From the NCBI GenBank assembly GCA_001683735.1, contig LUGG01000001.1:930001-994000 (forward strand): a stretch of 64,000 bases of DNA, in the 5' to 3' direction. The DNA comes from Grifola frondosa. Taxonomy: Eukaryota; Basidiomycota; Agaricomycetes; Polyporales; Grifolaceae. Below the pieces are notes generated by a model that saw only the letters and a list, made by a program, of their open reading frames with translations, did not search any database and had not been told where the DNA came from. The position numbers were made by a program, and so were the translations under genes. Below are positions 34,101-44,459 of the stretch, in pieces; the stretch's first letter is position 1; each line of letters begins with the position of its first letter.

Positions 34101-35829
34101 GTCCGCGCCCACGGCGGCGGTCCTCCGTCGAGCCAGGTTCTGCCACCGCAGGGGAAGAAGAACCTATCCCTCTATCTGAATTTGCGATCGCGATGGCTGT
34201 GGACGTACCGCGGCTGGAGCTATACTCCGCGGTGGCCAAGGATCTGACTGGGTGGATTGAGGAGAGCAAGAAAATATGTCTGCAGGCCGAGGAAGAGGCG
34301 CAGAAGGTCACGCCGAGTCTGTTCAGGGAGTTTGCTGCTTCCGACGAATCAGAACAAGCGATCCTTCTTGTGAGTGTACGGCCTATTGACTCTCTGCAGT
34401 AGGTTGACTTTCGTTTTATTACAGCACCAGCTCAAGCTCATCAAGGCGAATAACATGGGTACAGCCAAGTCTCAATGGTACGATTGGAAATTACAGTGGG
34501 TTGAGCAACTGTACTCAACCGCTGCACATGGATTCTCCAATCTCGAATCCGTATGTCATTCATCAGCCTGAGGTCCGTACTTCATGTAGTGTGTTTACAT
34601 GATCCTTGTAGGATGCCAGGACGTTGGCATTGATTAACCAGGATGCACAAAACATCCTACCTGCTCTTCGAGAAGAGTATGCACAGGTCCTCGCACTACT
34701 TGAACAAGAACAGGCAGACATCGATGAGATTGAGCATTCAGATCATGACTATCTGAATGAGCTGAAGACAACTATTGCGGAGCAGAGGTCAGTGGGCACT
34801 TCGTTTCTGTTCAAATGCAATTTCACATTGATTGCGAATCAGTACCGAGTTGGAGACGTTCCGGACCGACGTTTCCGGAGAGAAAGCAAAACTGGAACGG
34901 CTGAAGGAAAAGCTCGCTGAGATCGAGGCACAGAAAGAGGAGGCATCTGCCGCAATTGCGCAAGACCAACATATCATTCATATCCAGAAGGAAAGCACAA
35001 GTTCGGAAATATTCAAGTTGAAGGGTGAGCATCATAACGTTGCTGGCACCGTCCGTTAAATCATTGAGCTTTCGTTTTGTAGATGAGCTCGAAGCCTTAC
35101 AAGAATTACATCTATGGCGTGCGACGAAGATCACAGCCGACTTGGTCCAGTTTGTGTACGACTCGAGGTATCAAGTGTCTATCCCGTGCACCTATTATTG
35201 TCCTATTCCCTCCCAAGTTACTGCATGCAAGTTGAAAGCTGCGCGCATGAAAGAACGAGACCCATTCCCTCAATTCACCAATTTGGTGTTGCGAACCGCT
35301 CAAGAGCTAATCGTTGCGCATGAGCATATAACTATCAAGAAAGTGAGATTACTGCTTAAATTATGCCAACCCGTCTCTAACCTGTTAATTTCAGATCGTA
35401 GAATGTTTGGGAGATTTCTGGTCATCTTGTGCACAACTTCGCTCTCAGCTCGTTTTCCTCGCCATCAAATACCCATTGACAGTGGAAACTATTGAAACGG
35501 AGATGTCGTTGGCGCTTAAAGCGACTGCGACTGTTCTGTTCCCACATAGCAAAGGGAAAGCGTTTATATCATTCCTTTTGGATAAAGAAACCTATTCCCG
35601 TTGGCCTATGTCGATAGATTCGTTGAAGTCTGAGGTGCAGATTGCCTACGGGAATATACAGTAAGCCTCCAATTCGACATAGTATGAAAAGTCACTCATC
35701 CTTGCAATGCGAAACAGACGAGACGCTATTCATAATGCAGTTCTAGGCCGATTGGCTCAGGCCAACGCTGCTGACAATCACGGATGTTTACTGGACGCCT
35801 GCATTGAAGCCACGGAGCAGTACGACTGA
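31156..35829 (+). CDS. SPC7: Kinetochore protein Spc7/KNL1
   Basis: The scaffold of the outer kinetochore, which binds microtubules, the Mis12 complex and (through phosphorylated MELT motifs) Bub3. The start MSQKISPHRRRSLAVL is basic. The N-terminal half carries MELT-like motifs: MEFT (31487), MEVT (~31850), MEFT (~32133), MELT (~32326) and MELD (~33818). RRVSF at about 31530 resembles the PP1 site (RVSF). The C-terminal part opens with ISIEQFFAMTGVRFMDELTT, the hallmark of the Spc7 domain, then a long coiled coil (LREEYAQVLALLEQEQADID...) and an RWD-like end finishing ATEQYD. Introns in the C-terminal half are short. The frame shifts once near 32676 in a Thr-Ala repeat, where one unit lacks a C present in the next unit. 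Confidence 0.9.
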
Positions 35830-36064
35830 GTTATTTAGCCTGTATCTAGGTTGTAGGATATATACAATGGGTACAATCGATGTTCCTCCACTGTCGCGAC
35901 GAGCACATCCACAACCAACACCGGCCACGAACTCGTTGCGATAGATAATAATACAAATTGTCAAGAAACAATCAAAATGAGCCTGTAGCGACAAAACCCA
36001 TGAGGAAGCCAAACGAAAACAAATGTTTCCATGGACTCACGAATAAAATCACGAGCATAACTCT

Positions 36065-38248
36065 TCATAATGATGGATATGGTAGTCGTTGTTGACTGAG
36101 GTCCAGTCCGGCGAGCAAAAGAGTAAGAGTCTCTCGGTTGGCACGAATGAAGTCCAATTCGCCCTCTGCAGCATCTCGTACGCCAGACCATGCAGCAGAA
36201 GCGAGCTGCGAGGCAGCCACCATCTCCCACTTGCTCTGCAGCCCCTGCACACCCTGCGCGGTGGCCTGCGCAGCCTGGATCGCGCCCTGCGCCTGCATCG
36301 TCGCCTCCTGCACGGCCTGCTCACGCTGCGTGTGCGCCTGGCGCAGCTCCTCCTCGTACACAGCGATCTGCTCCAAGCGCTGACTGTCCACAAGCAGATT
36401 CCCGTGCACCTGCTCCTCGAGCTGCGAGATCTGCTTTGCAAGCTCTTCCGCGTCCCGCAGGCGCGCTTCCTTCGCATTGTGCAGTTGGCTCTCCAGCGAC
36501 TGGATCTGCGTGAGGCGCTCCTGCGCCCTGCTCTCCGCCGCGGCGAGCTGCAGGCGCAACATGGTCACGTTCCCGGATGCCGGAGTGGGCGAGCCGGTCA
36601 CCATGTTCTCGAATATGTGTGTCGTGTGGTGTATGGCAGGCGACGGCGTCACGTCTGGGAGGAGCACCTGTGATATTGAGCCGTAGCCCCCGGGTGAGGG
36701 CATGGCGCTCAGACTCGGGCTGTCTGGCACGTCCAGTGAGGCGTGGAGAAGAGGTGAGATCGCGCCTGCGCGAAACGGCGCGGGGAAGTCGGAAAGCATG
36801 TTCTCAACATCCTCGTCGTCGACCGCCTTGCTGTGCTGAGCTAATTGCTCCCAGGACAAAATCGAACCGCGGTCCATTCCTGGATAACGAGCGGGCGGCC
36901 GCAGGAAGGACGAGCTGTCGCGGGATGGAGGACCGGGGGAGAGATATGAGAGATTGGCGCGAGAAGGAAGGAAAAATGAAGGGCGGCTTGGGGTATGCTC
37001 GTCCAAGCCACGGAGGCCTACAGCTCGCAACCTGGGAAGCGCGGGGGTCGGGGCTGAGGGTGAGATCACAGTCGACAGCATGAATTCGACATCGTGAGCT
37101 TCAATGCTATCGGTACTATGGCCTTCAGTAAAGATGGTGGGCACATTGGTAGGCGTGGTCGTGTTACTCTCGGCAAGAGAAGTGTCACCGTTGTTCCCTT
37201 TGTTAGGGGTCGAATCGCCTAGCGGAGAGCCTGGGGGTATAGCACGGGGTGCAGTAATGCGCACTGGGCTGCCGTCGGCACGTTTCTTCTGCCTCTGGGA
37301 CACTGGTGTTCTCTTGAGTGTGTTAGCAAGTGGTGTTGGAGTGTTAGGGGTCCTAGGTGTCTTCGAAGCAGATCCAGAAGAAGAGGAAGACGGGGGGCGC
37401 GGGATAGTTGAGCGAATGGACGCCGCTGAGGACGTTTTCATAGTCTTTGAAGCACGTAAAGAGGAGCCGTGGTGCGGTGAAGAGGACGATTTCGACCCAG
37501 TGGGTTTGCCCTTTGTCTCGGGTGTTGCAGGTCGGACATTGATAGCTGAAGTAAGATTCACCTTCAAAGCCGCTCGGTGAGGCAGGGGGCTGATGGCTCG
37601 CCCCAGCTTCTCCGCAGGGGAAGGCATATTCAACGAAATGATACCGACGCTCTTCGATGGTTTCTCTTCCTCTGTCTCGTCATCCGAGCAACTCAAGGGC
37701 CGTCGCACGCCTGCTCGCGCAGGAGAAGGAGGCTTCTTGGTTGCTGGAGCGTCCACAATGACCGACCTAGGTCGGTACTTGGGGAGCGAAGACGATGCGA
37801 TAGAACTCCTTGGTCGAAGATTAGTGACACGCGACGGCATTGGTTTCGGAACCACGTTTTCCGATGGTGATGCCTGGTCCTCCGATGAAGTCGCCTCAGC
37901 CTCCTTCAAGGCCGTCATTCGCCTCGTCTGACGAGGGCCGATCTTGGAGTCGAGAGAGGTGACAGTCTCTTTCTTCTTCGCTGTCATCTTGTTAGCAGAA
38001 ATGCGAGGTGGGTCCTGCGAGAGGTTGATGGTGCTGGCGCGACGCGAGGCCATGTCTTTGATCTTCCTCGCCCCCTTCTCCCTGTCTGCCGCAACCTCCC
38101 TAGGACCATCCGATTTATCCGACTTGTGCATGACGTCCGCGAGGGCTCTGCTGACCGATGATAAGTTCAGTGAATGTCGAATGGAACTACGGGTATTTGG
38201 TTTTGGACGGAGGCTGCGTGCAGAGGCTGGTGCAGTTTCTGTAGACAT
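36065..38248 (-). CDS. Ser-rich protein with C-terminal coiled coil, unknown function
   Basis: A single-exon gene for 727 residues. I do not recognise the family. The N-terminal ~480 residues are basic, low in hydrophobics and very rich in Ser, Pro, Thr and Arg, with many SP and TP dipeptides (possible CDK sites). Residues ~560-690 form a long coiled coil rich in Glu, Gln, Ala and Leu (for example AESRAQERLTQIQSLESQL), with an Ala/Gln stretch AQGAIQAAQATAQGVQGLQ. The C-terminus is short and conserved-looking (ANRETLTLLLAGLDLSQQ). It is convergent with Spc7 (235 bp apart) and next to kinesin-6. A cytoskeletal or mitotic role is possible from composition and neighbours only. Confidence 0.75.
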   Translation of the reverse strand: MSTETAPASARSLRPKPNTRSSIRHSLNLSSVSRALADVMHKSDKSDGPREVAADREKGARKIKDMASRRASTINLSQDPPRISANKMTAKKKETVTSLDSKIGPRQTRRMTALKEAEATSSEDQASPSENVVPKPMPSRVTNLRPRSSIASSSLPKYRPRSVIVDAPATKKPPSPARAGVRRPLSCSDDETEEEKPSKSVGIISLNMPSPAEKLGRAISPLPHRAALKVNLTSAINVRPATPETKGKPTGSKSSSSPHHGSSLRASKTMKTSSAASIRSTIPRPPSSSSSGSASKTPRTPNTPTPLANTLKRTPVSQRQKKRADGSPVRITAPRAIPPGSPLGDSTPNKGNNGDTSLAESNTTTPTNVPTIFTEGHSTDSIEAHDVEFMLSTVISPSAPTPALPRLRAVGLRGLDEHTPSRPSFFLPSRANLSYLSPGPPSRDSSSFLRPPARYPGMDRGSILSWEQLAQHSKAVDDEDVENMLSDFPAPFRAGAISPLLHASLDVPDSPSLSAMPSPGGYGSISQVLLPDVTPSPAIHHTTHIFENMVTGSPTPASGNVTMLRLQLAAAESRAQERLTQIQSLESQLHNAKEARLRDAEELAKQISQLEEQVHGNLLVDSQRLEQIAVYEEELRQAHTQREQAVQEATMQAQGAIQAAQATAQGVQGLQSKWEMVAASQLASAAWSGVRDAAEGELDFIRANRETLTLLLAGLDLSQQRLPYPSL

Positions 38249-38505
38249 AGTGTGGTGGTAGATATAAGCAGTTTGTTGAAAGGAGAGTACGTTAGAGTCG
38301 TGGACGTGATATCGTTTAGATCGTGACTGCGTTCACGGAGCGTTTAGAGAGAAGTTGCACTGTCTACTCGTTGTGAGGTTCGTGATAGCATCGCGTACAT
38401 TTCAACTTACCACCAAACTTCGCGTAAACACCCTGCGTCACGCGCCGCAAAGACGCCCACATTAATGACAATAGTAAACGACCACCTCCGTAATATTTAC
38501 AAAAT

Positions 38506-40384
38506 CTACCACATAAATCGCCCGACGCCAGCCCTCTCCTTGTACAGGAAAACCCACATTGTCACAGCGTTAATCACAGCATACCACAGCCCTTCCAGCA
38601 GAACCCCCCAAAGTGGCACATCAACGACCTGTGCCCTGAGCAAGATATATGGAATGAGGAAGTAGCGGGGTTCAAGAAGTGGTGTTGGAAGAAGCGTGGG
38701 CAGTACAAAGACAGGTAGGAGCAGGTTCTGCAACAAGGTCTGGTCTTTGCCTGCCACCATACGTTAGGTCAGATGGGGAACTAGATCTATGCGCTCGGGA
38801 GCAAATGATCAGGTAACAACGCACCAGTGCGGAGGAACCACGCCCATGCGCAGGCAATGTACCCCGGAACGAGGAGGTACGGGACGATAGGGTGAAGGAG
38901 AAACACTCGGCGCCAGATGTAGAATGTGTAGTGGCGGTTGTCGGACAGCAGAAACGGATGCTGGATGCTGTTATGTCGTTGCAATCGTTAGTTCACAGTG
39001 CTTTCAGAAAGTGAACGAGTGAACGAACGTGAACTTGTGAATCGTGAAACACATGATAGCGCTCGCTACGGAGGTCACCAGGATGTTTCTATGGGGTATC
39101 ATGAGCCTTCCATGCACCACGCTGGAGCTGCACATTCTGAACGTGTGTACCTCTTACTACCAAACATCCGTGCCCAGACGTCTCGTGCCAAAGCTCGGAT
39201 GCCACCTTCTCCACTTAGCAGCGCAGGCCATCCGAAGGCGGTGGCGAATCCTACAAAGTAGTACAGCTGCGGAACGTGAAACGCAGGAACATGATTCGAC
39301 TTGTCGCCTGCCATGCATCAGCTCATAACATGATCCGCGTAATACATATCTATTCTCACCTAAGACGATCCCGCCGTTCCACACAACAAATGCTGCAAAA
39401 GCTGTGACGACCAGTGAATATGGAACGAACGACGGCAGGATATCCGGGAGGACTTTGGGCGCGCTCAGGATTGTACGCACAAGATCCGCTGCATGGGGGA
39501 AACAAGACATTCTTTCACATGCCACAACAGAGAAGAAGTATCATACAAACCTGGACTAGCGGCAAGTGCAGGAGGGTCGTGCAGCTTCGCCAGCGGCCTT
39601 GTGTTCGGAGGGGCACGCCGGAAGCGCAAGTACATAAGCTGGCTCGCTGCATACGCATACATGACCCAGATGATGTTGTTCTGGCGGAAAGTGCAGCTGA
39701 CCACACCTAGCTGCCATCCTTGTCCTCCGTAAGTCGATGTCACAGCACCTTCCACAAAGTATTAGATCGAAAACATACCAAGGCAGCGAGCCAGTGTCTT
39801 CCCTGCGTAGCATATACAACAGTAGCCACGACAGATACCAGACTAGGAACTTCAGTGTAGTATAGGAAACCGAAGAACCACGCGACTGGGAAGCAGGAGA
39901 GGACGATAGCTTCGAGAGTGGGTGTGAGGAAGGATTGGGGAGGCCTCTCGCGTCGATGATAACAGAGTAGATGCGTCAGGACTACTGGTAGGGCGGCCAG
40001 AGAAAGAAGAGGCGTGAGCCGAAGCATGGAGAGGTTGCATTTGAACATGAAGACGCGGTTCAGCAGGAGACTAAGCACGTAGCTGAGAACAAAAAATGTC
40101 ATTAAAATACAATTATCCAAGAATTGCAGGACTTACAGCCCCGGGGTGTGGTGATCTTGGGATCCCATGTCCAGTAGTCGCCTCCACAATACGCCTGCGC
40201 CTGTGGGACGTGGAACGGTTCATCCTGCGGGCGGTGGCCAACTTAGCATCGACCCCTCGGCAGACAATGAGAAATCTACCATGTATGGCTCTGTAACCTC
40301 CTCATTGACGGCCTTCAATACGAGCACCGCTGCGGTGCAGAACGCAGCGTAGTATGTCGGGGACACCGACGACGACCGTGACAT
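38506..40384 (-). CDS. ALG10: Alpha-1,2-glucosyltransferase ALG10 (Die2)
   Basis: The ER membrane enzyme that adds the last glucose to the lipid-linked N-glycan precursor. The start MSRSSSVSPTYYAAFCTAAV leads to the luminal motif DEPFHVPQAQAYCGGDYWTW, and then DPKITTPRG. This is the family's first-loop acid motif, joined across a 50-nt intron. Many hydrophobic segments follow over several exons. HPFLLSDNRHYTFYIWRR is the most diagnostic ALG10 motif. The C-terminus ends in a membrane segment and AGVGRFMW. The start lies 89 bp from that of MTQ2 on the other strand. Exon borders in the middle are only partly resolved. Confidence 0.9.
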
Positions 40385-40473
40385 GGCAGAATTGTTGATA
40401 GATGCTGATTACCATTTTGGGAAAATTCAGCTTTTGGATCTTTTCTCCGACATAATCCTTTGAAAGTTTGAAA
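40385..40473. promoter_or_regulatory. Compact bidirectional promoter ALG10/MTQ2
   Basis: Only 89 bp separate the two start codons, so both promoters and both 5' untranslated regions must overlap the spacer or the genes. The sequence is AT-rich (ttttgggaaaattcagcttttgg). No named motif can be assigned. Confidence 0.65.
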
Positions 40474-41468
40474 ATGATTCCTACTCCAGACCTCTCACAC
40501 CTGACAAGGGAGGATTACGAACATGTATATGAACCAGCCGGTTCGTCGACCATTGCTTCATCAGCGTCTGTGTCTCAATCGAGTCGCTCTTAGAGGACAC
40601 CTTTATCCTGCTCGATGCGTTGGAACAAGACGCCGAAGAACTGCGAAGCATAAGTCCACTAGTCTGTTTGGAGATTGGGTATGCCTTCATGAGCTTTTGG
40701 TATTCTTAAACGTAGTAAACTTGGTGTGTAGGTCAGGCTCCGGATGCGTCTCCAGCTTTGTGGGAAGTATACTGGGTGATAGCGCCGCTCGTCAGTAACA
40801 CCGGCCTTCATGACAGGCAGCTATCTGACAATGTGACTGCAGTATATTTGGCTACTGACATCAACCCCAATGCATGTAAATGTACCCAGCGCACCGGTCG
40901 CCAGAATAAAGTGAGCCTCGATGTGCTTTGGATATCCGAGTCGCTGGGGCGATCCTCCTTCAGTAGATTCCCGTTGAGCCAATAACCGCATCATTGGTCG
41001 GACCGCTACTTCCACGTCTACGACATTCTGTAGATATCCTGCTCTTCAACCCGCCTTACGTGCCCACGTTCTCGTCCGAGGCCGATGATGCCCAGCAAGA
41101 CGCAGACATCGCGGGTGCGTGGGCGGGTGGATCCGATGGAATGGAAGTCACGGATATCCTGCTGGAAGAAGTTGAAGTGCGTTTTTGCGTCTCGCAGCTA
41201 TAGCGATCATTATTCTGATAGGCGTACGGCGTACGACCGCAGGACTTGTTATCTCCCAAGGGACGTTTTTATCTGGTCGCAGTGAAGCAGAACGATCTCT
41301 CCAACATTTGTAAACGAATGCTGCTCAAGCACAAGCTCAAGGGTGAGGTAAGAAAAACGATTAACTGTTCTAGCCTAGTCGTTCACAACATCTTCGACGT
41401 GACGACAGGTTGTCCTGCAGCGGCGAGCGGGGCGAGAACATCTCTTCGTACTCAGATTCACCAGATAA
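40474..41468 (+). CDS. MTQ2: eRF1 glutamine N5-methyltransferase catalytic subunit MTQ2
   Basis: A methyltransferase of the HemK2/N6AMT1 family that modifies the GGQ glutamine of release factor eRF1, working with Trm112. The start is MIPTPDLSHLTREDYEHVYE. After splicing, EPAEDTFILLDALEQD and CLEIGSGSGCVSSFVG give the SAM-binding loop, and YLATDINPNAC supplies the acidic residue. ILLFNPPYVPT is the NPPY catalytic motif. Later exons give GVRPQDLLSPKGRFYLVAVK and the end LFVLRFTR. Six introns have GT donors and AG acceptors. The acceptor before PITASLVG is a weak TTGAG. The gene is convergent with the dioxygenase gene, 112 bp away. Confidence 0.93.
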
Positions 41469-41580
41469 TTGTCTGAAAGAAACAACGCGTATGAGAAGCA
41501 GAATGTTACAATTCATTTTACAGGGCTAATTGGTAAAGAACATTTTACACCTCCCGTCGAGAACTATCAATACAACATTT

Positions 41581-42879
41581 TCAATCGTCAAGCTTGAGAC
41601 CTTCGAGAGCAGGTATCGGGCGCTCGGCTTGAGGAGTGATGCGGGCTCCATGACGGCGCTCCTTGCCCGCCTGGAAGTCAAGGATAGCAGACTAGAGGTA
41701 CAAAAGTCAGGTTAACATCCCGATGATAATAGCGACAGACGTACATGAGCAGTGACTCTGTTGTCCCAGATCACGATGCTGTTCGGCTCCCACTTGATTC
41801 GGGCCTGGTTCTCGAGGCTTTTGTCGATGTGGTCGTAGAGGAAGTTCAAGATGGTTTCTGGAAGTCGCGCAACAGTTCAGATATTAGACATGGACGAACT
41901 TAGGCCAAACGACATACCTGACTCCTCGCGCTTGAGACCAACGATACGCCTAGTGAATTGCCGGTTGACGAAGAGCGCCTCCTCGCCGGTGACGGGGTGC
42001 CTCCTGACGACGGGGTGGATGTTCTCGACGGGCTCGCGGCGCACAATTCCACCGCGGCGCCCAGTGCGGGAGTAGTTGGCCTGGTCCACGCCAGAGTGGA
42101 TGGCCTTGAGCGTCTTCAAAAAGGCGACGAACTGCGGCGAGAGCCTCTTCAGTGCGGACACCTGCGAAGTGAAGATGGTGTCGCCGCCGGTGACCGGCTG
42201 CGCAAGGAGGAAGAATGTGGTGAAGCCGGGAGGCTGGAGCTCGTACGACACATCTGAGTGCCAGCTCGTCGGGCGGACGCGGTCGTCCAACTCGTAGTTG
42301 AAGGTCGTGTTCTCATCGCGGTAGACAAGGTGCAGCTCCGGGTAGCCTTCAGGGTGCCCAGAGGTAGGGTGGACGTGCAGGCGGCCGAAGTACCTGCCCC
42401 ACTCGAGGTAGAAGTCGGGACCTTTATCAATGAAGTCCTGGTCACGGAAAGCCACTAAGCCGCGCTGGGCAACCTACAATGTTACCGGAAGCAAGCAACA
42501 ATGAGCCTCTGTGCATTACGGAAGAAAATGTTGGCGCGCTGCTTACGAAAAGAGCCAACTGATCTCTCCCAGTATTATCAAGCTCCGAGAGGCTCACACC
42601 GCGGATTTCTGTGCCTAGCGCAGGCGTCAGATCCACTACGCTGGTGGCCTTGTCAAGGAAGGCCCGAGGGTTCGGATGCGAGAGAGCGCGAGCACCGGGA
42701 TCGACATGATCGAAGGGAGTCAGGGGAGGATAGTGTTCTTCCTTGGGGAAGACTGGGAGCAAATGGGCGTATTTGTAACTTGCGACATCAGCCGGTTTTT
42801 TGTCTGCAGCGTTGGCGGATGACCGGACGGTGAGGGACGCGGGGATATACTGGGTTATTGTCTCAACAGCGGTAGACAT
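41581..42879 (-). CDS. TauD-family Fe(II)/2-oxoglutarate dioxygenase
   Basis: An oxygenase of the taurine or alkylsulfonate dioxygenase family (fungal JLP1-like), which releases sulfite from sulfonates or acts on related small acids. The start is MSTAVETITQYIPASLTVRS. The metal ligands are in TSWHSDVSYE (H-x-D) and VTAHSAILD (distal His), and the 2-oxoglutarate arginine is in RRHGARITPQAERP. GVDQANYSRTGRRGG is family typical. There are three introns; the first lies after GRDQLALFV. The length of about 380 residues fits the family. The bZIP gene at 21 kb resembles sulfur regulators, but the distance makes a link speculative. Confidence 0.88.
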
Positions 42880-43036
42880 GGCGACTCGAGCGGGAGGAAG
42901 AGATTACTGTATCGCTTGTGGGAGCTGCACAGTGCAGAAGCCATGAACGTGGATGTCCGCAACATATAAAGGACATTTTTTCGTCATAGGACCAAGTGGT
43001 ATCGCAATCATCGCGATATGTGAGCAAGGATTCGTC

Positions 43037-43201
43037 TATGTTTGGCTAGTCTCGTAACCAGCCGTTATAATGGTAGTTGTGCACGGCGGCTGCGCCACCG
43101 GAAGAGTCCGGCGCAGAGCCAATCGGACATCGAAAAACCCCAGCACAACTACCACCTATAACGTCTGGTGACTTTGGTATAGGCGGGGGTGGTATGGTCA
43201 C
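43037..43201 (+). repeat. Dispersed repeat, copy 1
   Basis: This shares with the copy at 43586-43712 (opposite strand) the segments aaccagccgtt, ccaatcggacatcgaaaaa, ccagcaca and tttggtataggcgggggtgg with tatggtcac. A third, shorter copy is at 59413-59478. About 50 bases between the first two segments are specific to this copy. It is probably a relic of a mobile element. The inverted pair is compatible with a MITE-like arrangement, but no target duplication was identified. Confidence 0.7.
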
Positions 43202-43585
43202 GCTTTGTGACCGACCGCGTCAGATTGCTCTCAACAACACTCGATATAGGCTGTGTATGCATGGCCAAATGCCATGAAATTTAACCGAGTGATCACCCTA
43301 TGAGTTAGAAGGGCCAAGAGATCTCTCTGACCCAGTCAAACATATCAAAAGTACCTCGGTCTCTGTACAGCCAATGCTTAGTCAGCATCCACCAATGTAC
43401 GAGAGTAAGTACTGGGATGATAACAAATTATGACGAGATGAGCCAGAATCTGTCTCAGACCAATATAATTGACTAAAATATGGGTAGACAATTTTTTTCA
43501 TGAATATTAAGAGCCAATTCGTAGAGTACATGACATGCGGCCGTGCGCGACGCGACGCGTAGAGCGCGTCTTAGGGCACGTGAAT

Positions 43586-43712
43586 GTGACCATACCACCC
43601 CCGCCTATACCAAATTCACCAGACATTCTCTCCCTCTCTGTGCTGGTGTTTTTCGATGTCCGATTGGGGGTCCGAAGGGAGAGAACGGCTGGTTCCGAGA
43701 CTAATGTTTGGC
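43586..43712 (-). repeat. Dispersed repeat, copy 2 (inverted)
   Basis: This is the reverse complement partner of 43037-43201, about 385 bases downstream. It reads gtgaccataccacccccgcc on the plus strand and ends near cggctggttccgagactaat. See copy 1 for shared blocks. Confidence 0.7.
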
Positions 43713-44459
43713 CTCGTAAGTTGATACCATATTGCAAGGAACAGATAAGATAAGATGAATTTGGTTATCAGAATTGCGTGGAGCTTGAATATATGTATAT
43801 CTGAGTTTGGATCTTACCAGGCTTCGGCCCAATGCTCGATCACGATCTGGGCGATTTTACGGCCACTGGGCGTCTAATCTTTATTGTGTTGCAGGACGTT
43901 GGTGACTTTGCTCGATATATGCTCGGATCACTCTCCGTCCTGCAAAACAATAAGACAATAGGCCATGCGATACGACATCCTAACTGTATTACTGTTTCTA
44001 GGTCCCCGGTTCATAGCGGCGTCTATCCATTACGGATGAAAATTCAGGATATATGTCTTCAAACGAGCCTGGAGAGGTCTGTTTTAGCTAAAGAAAAGGG
44101 GACGCGACGTTCGGCTCACCATTCTTACATGACCGCACATTTGGAATGAACTTAGGAGCTCGAGGAGTGTGGCTGCTCCTCGGTTCTTGTTGTTGATCTT
44201 GCGATCTGGTGGTCCTATTGTTTCGTACCACACGCGCTTCCCATTTCAAGTAAGTTTCCGGCCATACAGAACGTCAAAGCGATCCAGGGCAGGTGAGCGA
44301 AACAATTGTACTGTGCGATTTGTGGCTTCTCACCCATAAGCGACCAGCATGAAAAGGCGAGATGTCTGCATCCACCTTGTCCCACCTCCCACCTCTCCCC
44401 CTTGCCCTGTGCTATCTTTTCCCCTCGTTTTCACTGAACTCTAGCACGAGGGTCTCGTC

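Larger units (their letters stand above)
42880..44459. other. Repeat-bearing spacer
   Basis: A 1.6-kb region between divergent genes. It contains two inverted copies of a dispersed repeat (43037-43201 and 43586-43712). Open frames crossing the repeats look like shared relic sequence, not genes. The last ~100 bases are pyrimidine-rich ahead of the transporter start. Confidence 0.6.

Noticed and set aside
36089..36673. Long open frame on the plus strand opposite the coiled-coil protein
   Set aside because: A shadow of the Ala/Gln/Leu-rich coiled coil on the other strand; Arg/Leu-rich composition is typical of such mirrors.
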